Assembly: GCA_026985495.1 (NCBI GenBank)
Contig: JALSQJ010000142.1
Location: forward strand, 1 to 10,705
Direction: 5' to 3'
Length of the DNA: 10,705 nt
Source: Campylobacteraceae bacterium
GTDB lineage: Bacteria; Campylobacterota; Campylobacteria; Campylobacterales; Sulfurovaceae
Shown: in pieces, positions 1-6,700 of the stretch
Layout: the number at the start of each line of letters is the position of its first letter
How positions within the stretch are numbered: position 1 is the stretch's first letter
The notes under the pieces: generated by a model
Seen by the model: the letters and a program-made list of their open reading frames with translations, nothing else
What the model was told of the DNA's origin: nothing
Database searches by the model: none
Program-made: the position numbers and the translations under genes

Positions 1-58
1 AAGAGAAGTAAGCACCCACCCCATAAGAGAGCAGGTCAAATAGTAGATGTATGTTCAT
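1..58 (-). CDS. N-terminal fragment of a membrane protein, possibly Lgt-like (prolipoprotein diacylglyceryl transferase family)
   Basis: Only the first 19 codons are present; the gene runs off the left edge. The reading starts MNIHLLFDLLSYGVGA and is hydrophobic. The HLLFD-L-L/SY opening recalls the short Lgt-like proteins of Campylobacterota and Bacteroidota, but 19 residues cannot prove a family. The start is chosen because its ATG shares one base with the TAA stop of the upstream 97-residue membrane gene (TAATG). This is a classic translational-coupling arrangement, so the two are very likely co-transcribed and co-translated. The reaction, if it is Lgt-like, would be lipid transfer to a membrane protein at the inner membrane; that is inference only. 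It could equally be another polytopic membrane protein. Confidence 0.45.
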   Translation of the reverse strand, partial: MNIHLLFDLLSYGVGAYFS

Positions 59-351
59 TAGTGCATAAAAGGTGTGGCATTGGCACAATTTATCATCTGC
101 AAAAAGCTTAAGATTAAAAAACCACCAATGGTAAGAAAATAGGCTAATCCTACTCTGTTTTGCTTTAAAAAAATAAAACTTTTATATAGCGTAAATCCAT
201 AACTTAATATTAACACTATGGCTGAAAATATGGCTAAATTTTCATGGCTTCTGTACCCCGACATAAAGAGAATGCTAACTACAAAAAAAGTTGCTCCTAG
301 AATAGTAGCGATTATTATAAATATATATTTTGTGCTGTTTGAAGGTTTCAT
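58..351 (-). CDS. Small three-helix membrane protein of unknown function
   Basis: This encodes a 97-residue protein made almost wholly of hydrophobic stretches. Three membrane segments can be read at about residues 9-30, 38-62 and 68-88, separated by short polar loops (SGYRSHEN and KQNR). I do not recognise a family and see no catalytic motif. An AAAGGA ribosome binding site lies about 8 bases before the ATG. The gene follows a 50-residue membrane gene by 45 bases. Its stop codon overlaps the start of the next gene (TAATG), so all three probably form one minus-strand transcript. Possible roles include a subunit or partner of the downstream membrane enzyme. Function is unassigned; confidence concerns its being a real gene. 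Confidence 0.75.
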   Translation of the reverse strand: MKPSNSTKYIFIIIATILGATFFVVSILFMSGYRSHENLAIFSAIVLILSYGFTLYKSFIFLKQNRVGLAYFLTIGGFLILSFLQMINCANATPFMH

Positions 352-396
352 CTGTTTAATCCTTTCAAATAAATCATAAGAAGTATATCATATTCT

Positions 397-549
397 TTAA
401 TTATACAACTCAATCATTCCAAAAATTACAATAAAGAGTATCTCTGTTGTAAGAGATGCTCTTACTACTCCAGAGGTGAGAGTTTCACCATTTTTCAAAC
501 TAATCGCGACAGTTAAACCCATTATGACTCCAATTATACCTGCTCTCAT
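397..549 (-). CDS. Very small membrane protein (50 residues), unknown function
   Basis: This is a 50-codon frame opening MRAGIIGVIMGLTVAISL and closing with IELYN and TAA. Two hydrophobic segments (about residues 2-18 and 34-47) flank a polar centre with K19, N20, E22 and R30. It has a strong AAAGGAG ribosome binding site about 6 bases before the ATG. An extended -10 sequence (TGT-TATAAA) lies about 40 bases upstream, so both translation and transcription signals fit. It fills most of what would otherwise be a 300-base gap and heads the minus-strand run of membrane genes. I do not recognise the family. The pattern faintly recalls the end of MlaE-type permeases, which would make it a remnant, but the resemblance is too weak to use. 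Confidence 0.6.
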   Translation of the reverse strand: MRAGIIGVIMGLTVAISLKNGETLTSGVVRASLTTEILFIVIFGMIELYN

Positions 550-590
550 CTTAGACTCCTTTTGTAATATTTTTAAATAATTAATAATAT

Positions 591-599
591 TTTATAACA
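591..599 (-). promoter_or_regulatory. Candidate extended -10 promoter for the small membrane gene run
   Basis: Read on the minus strand this is TGTTATAAA, a TGn extension followed by a near-consensus -10. Transcription would begin near 584, giving a leader of about 35 bases before the ATG at 549. No good -35 is visible, which is usual for sigma-70 promoters in Campylobacterota. No experimental support. Confidence 0.4.
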
Positions 600-632
600 T
601 ATTTACTTAAAGTTAGATAATCTTCTTTTAGT

Positions 633-638
633 TATAAT
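633..638 (+). promoter_or_regulatory. Candidate -10 for the DUF2059-like gene
   Basis: A perfect TATAAT lies 22 bases before the ATG at 660. The predicted start near 645 would leave only about 15 bases of leader, just enough to include the AAGGAG at 646-651. A second possible -10 (GATAAT, 616-621) would give a more normal leader. Either may be used. Confidence 0.35.
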
Positions 639-659
639 TTTAAAAAAGGAGTTTTAGCC

Positions 660-1400
660 ATGAAAAAATCTCTACTTATAGTAACCCTCTACCTCTCTTC
701 ACTTCTATCTGCTTCAACGGAGCAGATAGTTCAATATCTATCTCTTTCACAATCTGACCAACAAATTATTGAAATAGAGCGTGTTTTTGACTCTATGAGA
801 GCAACACAAGAGAGTAATGAGACAAATAATAGTACAACTCAAGTAAGCATTCTCTATCAAGAGTATTTAGAGGAGCATCTAAGTAGCAATGAGTTAGAGG
901 AGATATTGGCACTCTATCGCAAACCTATTATGGAGCGATATGTATCAGAGGTTAAGACATTTAGTATAAATGAAGAGGATATGAGTGCTTTTTTAGAGAG
1001 TCTAAAAGAGGAGCCTCTCACAACTGAAAGAGAAGATATTGTTGATGAGATTGTAGATACTCTTGTTAATGAGAAACTGCAACTTAACTTCTACCGTAGC
1101 ATGATGCAACGCTACCCAAGCTCTAAAGATAAGAATACTAGCAAAGAGAACAATAAATCTAAAATGAGTTCACGCGAAGAGCAATATGTAAAGAGCATGA
1201 AAAATGCAGTAAAAGAAAATCTACTTTATGGTTCACAAGTCTTTAGCATGGAGGAGATGAGAGAGTTAAAAGATGCCATAACATCTAGCATCTTTCAGAA
1301 GGTAAAACGGGTTGAGAATGAAGCATTAGTTAAAATAATGAATGACTATATTAGAGGTGTCATCTCAAAACCAAAAAGAGCTAAAGAGAGAAAAGATTAG
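660..1400 (+). CDS. Exported DUF2059-like protein
   Basis: This is a 246-residue protein with a clear Sec signal peptide: MKK, then a hydrophobic core, then LLSAS with cleavage near residue 19. The mature part is helical and highly charged. Residues about 63-100 (YQEYL-EEHLSSNELEEILALYRKPIMERY) have the DUF2059 pattern of a conserved helix ending in a y-x-x-P-x-x motif. Residues about 180-225 look like a second, weaker copy (VFSMEEMRELKDAI). A low-complexity Lys/Asn/Ser linker (about 153-172) separates them, and the tail is strongly basic (KPKRAKERKD). The protein is probably periplasmic; no enzyme motif is seen. An AAAAAAGGAG ribosome binding site precedes the ATG. It is transcribed alone, convergent with gdhA. 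Function is unknown. Confidence 0.7.
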   Translation: MKKSLLIVTLYLSSLLSASTEQIVQYLSLSQSDQQIIEIERVFDSMRATQESNETNNSTTQVSILYQEYLEEHLSSNELEEILALYRKPIMERYVSEVKTFSINEEDMSAFLESLKEEPLTTEREDIVDEIVDTLVNEKLQLNFYRSMMQRYPSSKDKNTSKENNKSKMSSREEQYVKSMKNAVKENLLYGSQVFSMEEMRELKDAITSSIFQKVKRVENEALVKIMNDYIRGVISKPKRAKERKD

Positions 1401-1405
1401 CTCTT
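1376..1405 (-). terminator. Probable intrinsic terminator of gdhA, embedded in the neighbour's 3' end
   Basis: A perfect 9-bp stem pairs AAGAGCTAA (1376-1384) with TTAGCTCTT (1397-1405) around a 12-base loop. In the minus direction, downstream of the gdhA stop, the stem is followed by a short T run, so it reads as a usable rho-independent terminator. In the plus direction the tail is ATAAAATT, a poorer match. The stem includes the TAG stop of the DUF2059-like gene. Confidence 0.55.
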
Positions 1406-1417
1406 ATAAAATTATAT

Positions 1418-2779
1418 TTAAACTGCCCCTTGGTCAATCATGGAGTTAGCAACTTTTCTAAAACCTGCTATATTTGCTCCTGTAACTAAATCACCTTCAC
1501 AATCAAACTCTACAGAGGTGTCATAAGCTGTCTTAAATATATTTTGCATAATAGTTCTAAGCTTAATATCCACCTCTTCAAAACTCCACTGTGCCATACT
1601 AGCATTTTGACTCATCTCTAGTTGAGAGGTTGCAACTCCACCTGCATTGGCTGCTTTTCCTGGAGCAAAAAGAATCTTATTCTCTTTAATAAAAGCCAAT
1701 GCATCTTCCGTTGTAGGCATGTTTGCTCCCTCATTGATTAAGAGACAACCATTTTTATGTAATGCCTTTGCATCAACTAATGTTAACTCATTTTGTGTAG
1801 CAGAAGGAAAAGCAATATCACACTCTAAGTGCCATACAGCATGACCACCCTCAGGGTATTTACTAACAGGGATATATTGACACTTGCAATCAACTGTTGC
1901 ATACTCCTCTAATGACTGATGGTGTATCTCTTTTATAACCTTTAATGCTTTTAGGTCAATTCCATCTTTTTGATATATTGTCCCTTTGCTATCTGAACAG
2001 CTAATAGGTATAGCTCCCATATCATAGAGCTTCTCAATAGTGTAAATGGCAACATTTCCAGAGCCTGAAATAGCACATCTTTTACCCTTTAGTGTCATAT
2101 TATATCTATTTAAGAAATTTTCAGCAAAATAGACTGATCCATAACCAGTTGCCTGTTTTCTAGTGTTTGAGCCACCCCAACTAAGTCCTTTTCCTGTTAA
2201 GACCCCCTCAAACTCACCTGTAAGCCTCTTATATTGTCCAAATAGGTAACCTATCTCTCTAGCCCCTACTCCAATATCTCCTGCTGGAACATCTTTATGT
2301 TTTCCTATATGTTTATATAGTTCGGACATAAAGGCTTGACAAAACTTCATAATCTCATTGTCACTCTTACCTTTTGGGTCAAAGTTTGAACCACCCTTTG
2401 CCCCACCAATCTGAAGCCCTGTAAGTGCATTTTTAAATATCTGTTCAAATCCTAAAAATTTCATAATTCCAAGATTTACTGTTGGGTGAAAACGAAGCCC
2501 ACCCTTATATGGTCCAATAGAGGAGTTAAACTGTACCCTATACCCTACATTGGTCTGAATTTTTCCTGCATCATCAAGCCAATTTATACGAAAGATAACG
2601 GTTCGTTCTGGTACTATAATACGTTCCAATATATTATATTCTATATATCTCTTATCTATATCCAATAGAGGTTTTAACGAATATAGAACCTCTTGCGTTG
2701 CTTGGTAAAACTCATCTTGTCCAGGACTACACTCTTTTACATGTTTTAATATATCTTTTATCTTTTTACTACTTGGCAT
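1418..2779 (-). CDS. gdhA: NADP-specific glutamate dehydrogenase
   Basis: This enzyme aminates 2-oxoglutarate with ammonia and NADPH to give glutamate, a cytoplasmic nitrogen-assimilation step. The 453 residues match the hexameric E. coli GdhA type (447 residues). The N-terminal substrate domain carries GPYKGGLRF (K92), GGAKGGS with the catalytic lysine K128, and PAGDIGVG with D168. The Rossmann domain carries GSGNVA (238-243), and the following SDS (262-264) is usual in NADP-using enzymes. INEGANMPTT and APGKAANAGGVA close the active site. The start is supported by AAGGAAAAGG just before the ATG. The gene stands alone, divergent from purL. It ends against an unrelated convergent gene, with a hairpin terminator inside that gene. 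No missing key residues were seen. Confidence 0.96.
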   Translation of the reverse strand: MPSSKKIKDILKHVKECSPGQDEFYQATQEVLYSLKPLLDIDKRYIEYNILERIIVPERTVIFRINWLDDAGKIQTNVGYRVQFNSSIGPYKGGLRFHPTVNLGIMKFLGFEQIFKNALTGLQIGGAKGGSNFDPKGKSDNEIMKFCQAFMSELYKHIGKHKDVPAGDIGVGAREIGYLFGQYKRLTGEFEGVLTGKGLSWGGSNTRKQATGYGSVYFAENFLNRYNMTLKGKRCAISGSGNVAIYTIEKLYDMGAIPISCSDSKGTIYQKDGIDLKALKVIKEIHHQSLEEYATVDCKCQYIPVSKYPEGGHAVWHLECDIAFPSATQNELTLVDAKALHKNGCLLINEGANMPTTEDALAFIKENKILFAPGKAANAGGVATSQLEMSQNASMAQWSFEEVDIKLRTIMQNIFKTAYDTSVEFDCEGDLVTGANIAGFRKVANSMIDQGAV

Positions 2780-2818
2780 TAAACCTTTTCCTTATTTAAA
2801 TTATTTCAATTCATCGCA

Positions 2819-2827
2819 ATCTTAGCA
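2819..2827 (-). promoter_or_regulatory. Candidate extended -10 promoter of gdhA
   Basis: On the minus strand the sequence is TGCTAAGAT, a TGn extension and a -10-like hexamer. Transcription would start near 2812, giving a leader of about 33 bases that contains the AAGGAAAAGG site. There is no convincing -35. Confidence 0.4.
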
Positions 2828-2861
2828 CTTTTTGACTAAAATAACGCAGAAAAAATCCCCC

Positions 2862-2879
2862 TTATAATAGGAATTATAA
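2862..2879 (+). promoter_or_regulatory. Inverted repeat carrying the purL ribosome binding site in its loop
   Basis: TTATAAT (2862-2868) and ATTATAA (2873-2879) form a perfect 7-bp inverted repeat, and the 4-base spacer is exactly AGGA. This is the only Shine-Dalgarno-like sequence before the purL ATG at 2883. The left arm also contains a TATAAT (2863-2868). If that were the -10, the ribosome site would lie upstream of the transcript start, so a more upstream promoter is likelier (TAAAAT, 2837-2842). The repeat could be an RNA hairpin that presents the site or a protein-binding palindrome. Confidence 0.4.
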
Positions 2880-2882
2880 ATA

Positions 2883-5111
2883 ATGTCAAAACCATTAGAA
2901 AACTTAGATGAAGTACTTAAAAATCATAAACTTTCAAAAGAAGAGTATGCACACATATTAGAGATATTAGAGGGGCGACACCCAAACATTGTTGAACTTG
3001 GAATCTTCTCTGCTATGTGGTCTGAACACTGTTCATATAAATCAAGTAAAAAGTATTTAAATGGTTTTCCAACAAAAGCACCATGGGTAATTCAAGGACC
3101 TGGTGAAAATGCAGGTGTTATTGACATTGGTGGAGGAATGGCTGCTGTCTTTAAGATGGAGTCTCATAACCACCCAAGCTTTATTGAACCCTACCAAGGG
3201 GCTGCTACTGGTGTTGGTGGAATTTTAAGAGATGTATTTACTATGGGTGCTAGACCTGTGGCGAATCTAAACGCTTTACGATTTGGGAATATTACAAACA
3301 ATGATAATATCTCTAAATATCAAAGACACTTAGTCAAAGGGGTAACTGAAGGGATTGGTGGTTATGGTAACTGTATGGGTGTACCTACCATTGGTGGAGA
3401 GTGTTCTTTTGATGAGTCTTATAATGGAAACATCTTAGTTAATGCTTTTGCTTTGGGTCTCTGTAAAGCTGATGAGATATTTTTGGGAATTGCAGAGGGA
3501 GTTGGAAACACTGTTATGTATGTAGGGTCAAAAACAGGACGTGATGGTCTAGGTGGAGCAGTTATGAGTTCAGATAGCTTTACAGAAGAGAGTAAATCAT
3601 TACGTCCAACTGTTCAAGTTGGTGACCCATTTATTGAAAAACTTCTTCTTGAGGCTTGTTTGGAGCTTTTTAAAACAGAAGATGTTGTAATTGGAATTCA
3701 AGATATGGGTGCTGCTGGTCTTACATCTTCTGCTTTCGAGATGGCAGGAAAGAGTGGTGCAGGTATGATTATGAATCTTGACCAAGTTCCTGCTAGAGAG
3801 GAGAATATGACCCCTTATGACTTTATGCTTTCAGAGTCACAAGAGCGTATGTTGATTTGTGTAAAAAAAGGAAAAGAGCAAGAGGTTATAGATATTTTTG
3901 AGAAGTGGGATTTAGCTGTTGCTGTTATTGGAGAGGTAACTGATACAGGTCGTATGGAGCTTATATGGCATGGAGAAAAGGTTTGTGATATGCCTATTGC
4001 CCCTGTGAGTGAAGAGGCTCCTATTTTAGACCGACCTACAGCTAAACCTAAATATCTTGAAGAGATTTCTGGAAAAACTATTGAAGATTATGAATCTATA
4101 GATAACCAAAAGGCATTTGAAAAACTTTTAAGCTCTATAGAAGTTGTTGATAAAGCTTGGATTTATGAGCAATATGACTCAATGGTTCAGACTAATACTA
4201 CTAAAGCACCTGGTAGTTTAGATGCTTCATGTATTAGAGTTAAAGAGACAGGAAAAGCATTAGCAATGTCAGCTGATTGTAATCCACGATACTGCTATAT
4301 TGACCCTAAAAAAGGTGGAGCATTAGCTGTTGTTGAGTCAGGACGAAATGTTGCCATGAGTGGAGCTAGACCCCTATCTATTACCGACTGTTTAAATTTT
4401 GGTAATCCAGAAAACCCTGAAGTTATGTGGCAATTTGCAGAGGCGTGTAAAGGAATTAAAGAGGCATGTTTAGAGCTTAATACTCCTGTTGTCTCAGGAA
4501 ATGTATCTCTTTATAATGAGACGAATGGAACTTCGGTATTCCCTACCCCTGCCATTGCAATGGTTGGGCTAAATGAAGATGAGAAAAAAGTACTCCCCTC
4601 TTATTTTCAAGAAGATGAGAACCATCTTTTACTTATAGGTGATACCAAAAGTGAGTTTGGTGGTTCACTATATGTTAAAGAGCTTTTTGGTGAGACTACT
4701 GGTTCTTTAGCTGAAATTGACTACAAAAAAGAGTTAGCTCTTTGGAAATTGGTAATAGATGCCAATGAGAAATCTCTTCTAGCTTCAGCAAAAGATTTAA
4801 GCTCTGGTGGTCTTGCTATTGCTTTAGCAAAAATGACAGCTCTCTCTGGTAGAGGTGTTACAACTGGTATTAGAGTTGAAAACAGAAGAGATATTTTTGA
4901 GGAGTCTCAAAGCCGTGCCATTTTAGAGGTAAGTTCAAAAGAGAATCTTGAAGCTGTTATAGAGATGGCTAAAGAACTAGGTCTCTCTACTGATATTATT
5001 GGTAAAGTTGGTGGAGATAGATTTAAACTTAATGATATTGAGATGAGTGTTGAAGAGCTTCAAGCTGTTTACTTTAATAGATTTAAAGAGGTTGTTGAAC
5101 AAGATATATAG
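2883..5111 (+). CDS. purL: Phosphoribosylformylglycinamidine synthase, small-type PurL subunit
   Basis: PurL catalyses the ATP-dependent conversion of FGAR and glutamine-derived ammonia to FGAM, the fourth step of purine synthesis. At 742 residues it is the small form, which works in a complex with PurS and PurQ; neither is in the window. The duplicated AIR-synthase-like fold is readable. The first half holds WSEHCSYK with H49, MESHNHPS (92-99), QDMGAAGL (273-280) and SESQERML (317-324). The second half begins near [12 protein letters not shown] and continues with [30 protein letters not shown] and DLSSGGLA. The length is typical and no frame break was seen. The start is fixed by AGGA ten bases upstream and agreement with the family N-terminus. 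The gene is monocistronic and divergent from gdhA. Confidence 0.96.
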   Translation: MSKPLENLDEVLKNHKLSKEEYAHILEILEGRHPNIVELGIFSAMWSEHCSYKSSKKYLNGFPTKAPWVIQGPGENAGVIDIGGGMAAVFKMESHNHPSFIEPYQGAATGVGGILRDVFTMGARPVANLNALRFGNITNNDNISKYQRHLVKGVTEGIGGYGNCMGVPTIGGECSFDESYNGNILVNAFALGLCKADEIFLGIAEGVGNTVMYVGSKTGRDGLGGAVMSSDSFTEESKSLRPTVQVGDPFIEKLLLEACLELFKTEDVVIGIQDMGAAGLTSSAFEMAGKSGAGMIMNLDQVPAREENMTPYDFMLSESQERMLICVKKGKEQEVIDIFEKWDLAVAVIGEVTDTGRMELIWHGEKVCDMPIAPVSEEAPILDRPTAKPKYLEEISGKTIEDYESIDNQKAFEKLLSSIEVVDKAWIYEQYDSMVQTNTTKAPGSLDASCIRVKETGKALAMSADCNPRYCYIDPKKGGALAVVESGRNVAMSGARPLSITDCLNFGNPENPEVMWQFAEACKGIKEACLELNTPVVSGNVSLYNETNGTSVFPTPAIAMVGLNEDEKKVLPSYFQEDENHLLLIGDTKSEFGGSLYVKELFGETTGSLAEIDYKKELALWKLVIDANEKSLLASAKDLSSGGLAIALAKMTALSGRGVTTGIRVENRRDIFEESQSRAILEVSSKENLEAVIEMAKELGLSTDIIGKVGGDRFKLNDIEMSVEELQAVYFNRFKEVVEQDI

Positions 5112-5130
5112 AGGAGCATCTCTCCTCTAT
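5108..5130. terminator. Hairpin between convergent genes, possible shared terminator
   Basis: ATAGAGGAG (5108-5116) pairs perfectly with CTCCTCTAT (5122-5130) across a 5-base loop. The stem overlaps the purL stop codon and lies 13 bases beyond the stop of the convergent exported-protein gene. Neither direction has a T run straight after the stem, so it is not a textbook intrinsic terminator. It may act as a weak bidirectional terminator or protect 3' ends. Confidence 0.4.
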
Positions 5131-5142
5131 CATTCAAAAAAA

Positions 5143-5661
5143 TTAACTACACTCATACGAATCTGTCTCTTGATGATAAATTGGGTGCGTATCTTTTTCG
5201 CAATAGAACTCAGATATTGGTAATTTAGTTTTTTTTAAAATTTTATCTTCTATCTTCTCTACTTTTTGAGTTATAACTTTTAACTTTTCATTTGCTTTTT
5301 CATTTTCTACTCTATTTAGTTCTATTAATTTTTGCTCTTGTTTATAAAATGCAATTTTTTCAGCTTCTGTTGCTACATATGAAGGGAAAACTATAATCTC
5401 TTCACCATCTAAAATGATAGTAACACTCTTGTCAATATCTTCTATATTGTGACTTATATTTTCACTTTTATCTATAATATATCTTGGATTTTGAATAACA
5501 ACAAGTGGTTTTTGATTTTGTTTAAACCCTTTTGATGCTCTAAGTTTACTTATATTAACAAAACAGACACCTCCTACACATTTATCACCATTTGCAAATA
5601 GAGTAGTTATTGTTAATAATGTAGATAATGTTCCTGTAAGTAACAGTTTCCTGTATAACAT
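5143..5661 (-). CDS. Exported protein of unknown function with paired cysteines
   Basis: This is a 172-residue protein with a Sec signal peptide: MLYRK, then a hydrophobic stretch, cleavage near LFA-N at residues 21-24. Just after the signal lies GDKCVGGVCFVNI, with C28 and C33 four residues apart, followed by a short basic segment. The middle (about 50-95) looks like beta structure, ending VTIILDGEEIIVFPSYV. Residues about 98-145 are a charged Glu/Lys-rich helix with coiled-coil character. The end has C154 and C171 (CEKD...YECS). Four cysteines in an exported protein could form two disulfides. I recognise no family or catalytic motif. The ribosome site AGGAG lies 9 bases before the ATG. It is transcribed alone from a 205-base AT-rich upstream region. 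Confidence 0.65.
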   Translation of the reverse strand: MLYRKLLLTGTLSTLLTITTLFANGDKCVGGVCFVNISKLRASKGFKQNQKPLVVIQNPRYIIDKSENISHNIEDIDKSVTIILDGEEIIVFPSYVATEAEKIAFYKQEQKLIELNRVENEKANEKLKVITQKVEKIEDKILKKTKLPISEFYCEKDTHPIYHQETDSYECS

Positions 5662-5705
5662 CTATAATTTCTCCTATAAAACATAATTTTTCTTTTCCTA
5701 AGAAT

Positions 5706-5776
5706 ATTATCTCTAAAAAAATGTAAACAACAGAAGAAAATAGTCTGATTTTTATGAAAAATGTAAAAAAATGTCA
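5706..5776 (-). promoter_or_regulatory. Candidate promoter with phased repeats for the exported 172-residue protein
   Basis: On the minus strand a GATAAT (5706-5711) could be a -10, giving a leader of about 37 bases. Upstream are three copies of an A-tract followed by TGT on the plus strand, whose TGT begins at 5722, 5762 and 5772. The spacings are 40 and 10 bases, so the copies fall on the same helical face, as response-regulator half-sites often do. The region is so AT-rich that chance is a real alternative. Confidence 0.3.
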
Positions 5777-5836
5777 TTATTGTGTAATAAGTAGAAAAAA
5801 ATTTAACAAAAAACAACATTAATATTTTCTGTTTTA

Positions 5837-5855
5837 ATATCTATTATTTAGATAT
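5837..5855 (-). other. AT-rich hairpin downstream of bpt
   Basis: ATATCTA (5837-5843) and TAGATAT (5849-5855) form a 7-bp inverted repeat with a 5-base loop, 12 bases past the bpt stop. Only one G-C pair and no clean T run make it a weak terminator candidate. Confidence 0.2.
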
Positions 5856-5866
5856 ATTTAAACCTA

Positions 5867-6631
5867 TTATTTTTCGAGAGTCTCAAAAGTTTTCCAATCA
5901 CTAATCTCATCTACTTTTGGAAATCCATCTAAAATCTCTTGAGGTTGAAACTTTGGTTTGTAGGAGAAAGCTTTACACCCATCTACCCAATAACCTAAAT
6001 ATATCCATGGCAACTCCAATACTTTTGCCAACTCTACTTGATAGAGTAAAGAGTAAGTTCCTAAAGAGAGATTTAGATAGTCAGGGTCATAGTAACAATA
6101 GATAGAGGAGATACCATCATCTAAAATATCTATCAAATCTACACCAATTAGTTTACCATCTTTTATGTATAGAACCTCTTTTCCAAAATCATGAGCACCC
6201 TCAACAAAGTTTTCTCTATACTCTCTTGGAGATATATTACGATGTGACCAATTATCTTGCTTATGTTTAAATGCATGGTATCTATTATATAGGTCAATAT
6301 GTGCTTGAGAGATTGTAGGCTTTTGAATAATAATCTCTGTCTCTCTATTTCGTTTTATCGCTTTTTTTTGAGACTTTCGTAACTTAAAATTATTTACATC
6401 AATACGAACCGATTTACACTCATTACAACCATTACAAATAGGGTGAAAGTAGTAACAACCAAAACGTCTCCACCCACGATTAATCAGTGCAGTATTATAG
6501 GATTGTGTCGCTTGTTCAATATGTTTATAACTCATACGCACACTTCTACCCTCTATGTAAGCACACTCATAGTCTAACATACAAAAATCGGTAGATTGTG
6601 GTGGAGTTTCTGTAAATCTAGTATCATTCAT
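5867..6631 (-). CDS. bpt: Aspartate/glutamate leucyltransferase (bacterial N-degron pathway)
   Basis: Bpt transfers leucine from Leu-tRNA to proteins with N-terminal Asp or Glu, marking them for ClpS-ClpAP degradation in the cytoplasm. The 254 residues are the normal length. The N-terminal part has C17 and C23 and the family block NRGWRRFGCYYFHPICNGC (51-69) with C66, C69 and C72, then KSVRIDV. The C-terminal GNAT-like part shows VDLIDILDDGISSIYCYYDPD (about 164-184), LGTYSLL and the signature YLGYWVDGCKAFSYKPKF (211-228). Eukaryotic ATE1 binds a metal or Fe-S cluster through related N-terminal cysteines; whether Bpt does so here is unknown. No good Shine-Dalgarno precedes the ATG, but no alternative in-frame start fits and the N-terminus agrees with the family. 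It diverges from the trmN6-like gene. Confidence 0.93.
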   Translation of the reverse strand: MNDTRFTETPPQSTDFCMLDYECAYIEGRSVRMSYKHIEQATQSYNTALINRGWRRFGCYYFHPICNGCNECKSVRIDVNNFKLRKSQKKAIKRNRETEIIIQKPTISQAHIDLYNRYHAFKHKQDNWSHRNISPREYRENFVEGAHDFGKEVLYIKDGKLIGVDLIDILDDGISSIYCYYDPDYLNLSLGTYSLLYQVELAKVLELPWIYLGYWVDGCKAFSYKPKFQPQEILDGFPKVDEISDWKTFETLEK

Positions 6632-6659
6632 AAATGTGATTTTATCTAAAATTTCTCAT

Positions 6660-6665
6660 TTTATA
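6660..6665 (-). promoter_or_regulatory. Candidate -10 for bpt
   Basis: On the minus strand the sequence is TATAAA, within TACTATAAAAT. Transcription would begin near 6653 and give a leader of about 21 bases without a clear ribosome site. There is no recognisable -35. Confidence 0.3.
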
Positions 6666-6671
6666 GTAAAA

Positions 6672-6694
6672 TTTGATATATTTTTTATATCAAA
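6672..6694 (+). promoter_or_regulatory. Perfect 9-bp inverted repeat on the ribosome site of the five-gene operon
   Basis: TTTGATATA (6672-6680) and TATATCAAA (6686-6694) are exact reverse complements separated by TTTTT. The right arm runs into the AAAGGA ribosome binding site (6692-6697) of the first gene of the operon. It may be a transcription-factor operator in the 69-bp divergent region shared with bpt. It may instead be an RNA hairpin that affects ribosome access. No regulator can be named from the sequence. Confidence 0.45.
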
Positions 6695-6700
6695 GGATTA

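Noticed and set aside
2563..2668. Plus-strand open frame inside gdhA
   Set aside because: It is antisense to an intact, fully conserved enzyme gene and shows no start signal.
2832..2837. TTGACT as a -35 for purL with TATAAT at 2863-2868
   Set aside because: The spacer is 25 bases, far from 17, and that -10 would start transcription after the only ribosome site.
5613..5819. Open frame of 68 codons on the minus strand before the exported 172-residue protein
   Set aside because: It overlaps the real start and signal peptide of that gene in another frame, lies in very AT-rich DNA, encodes Phe/Tyr/Cys-rich sequence without family character, and has no convincing ribosome site.
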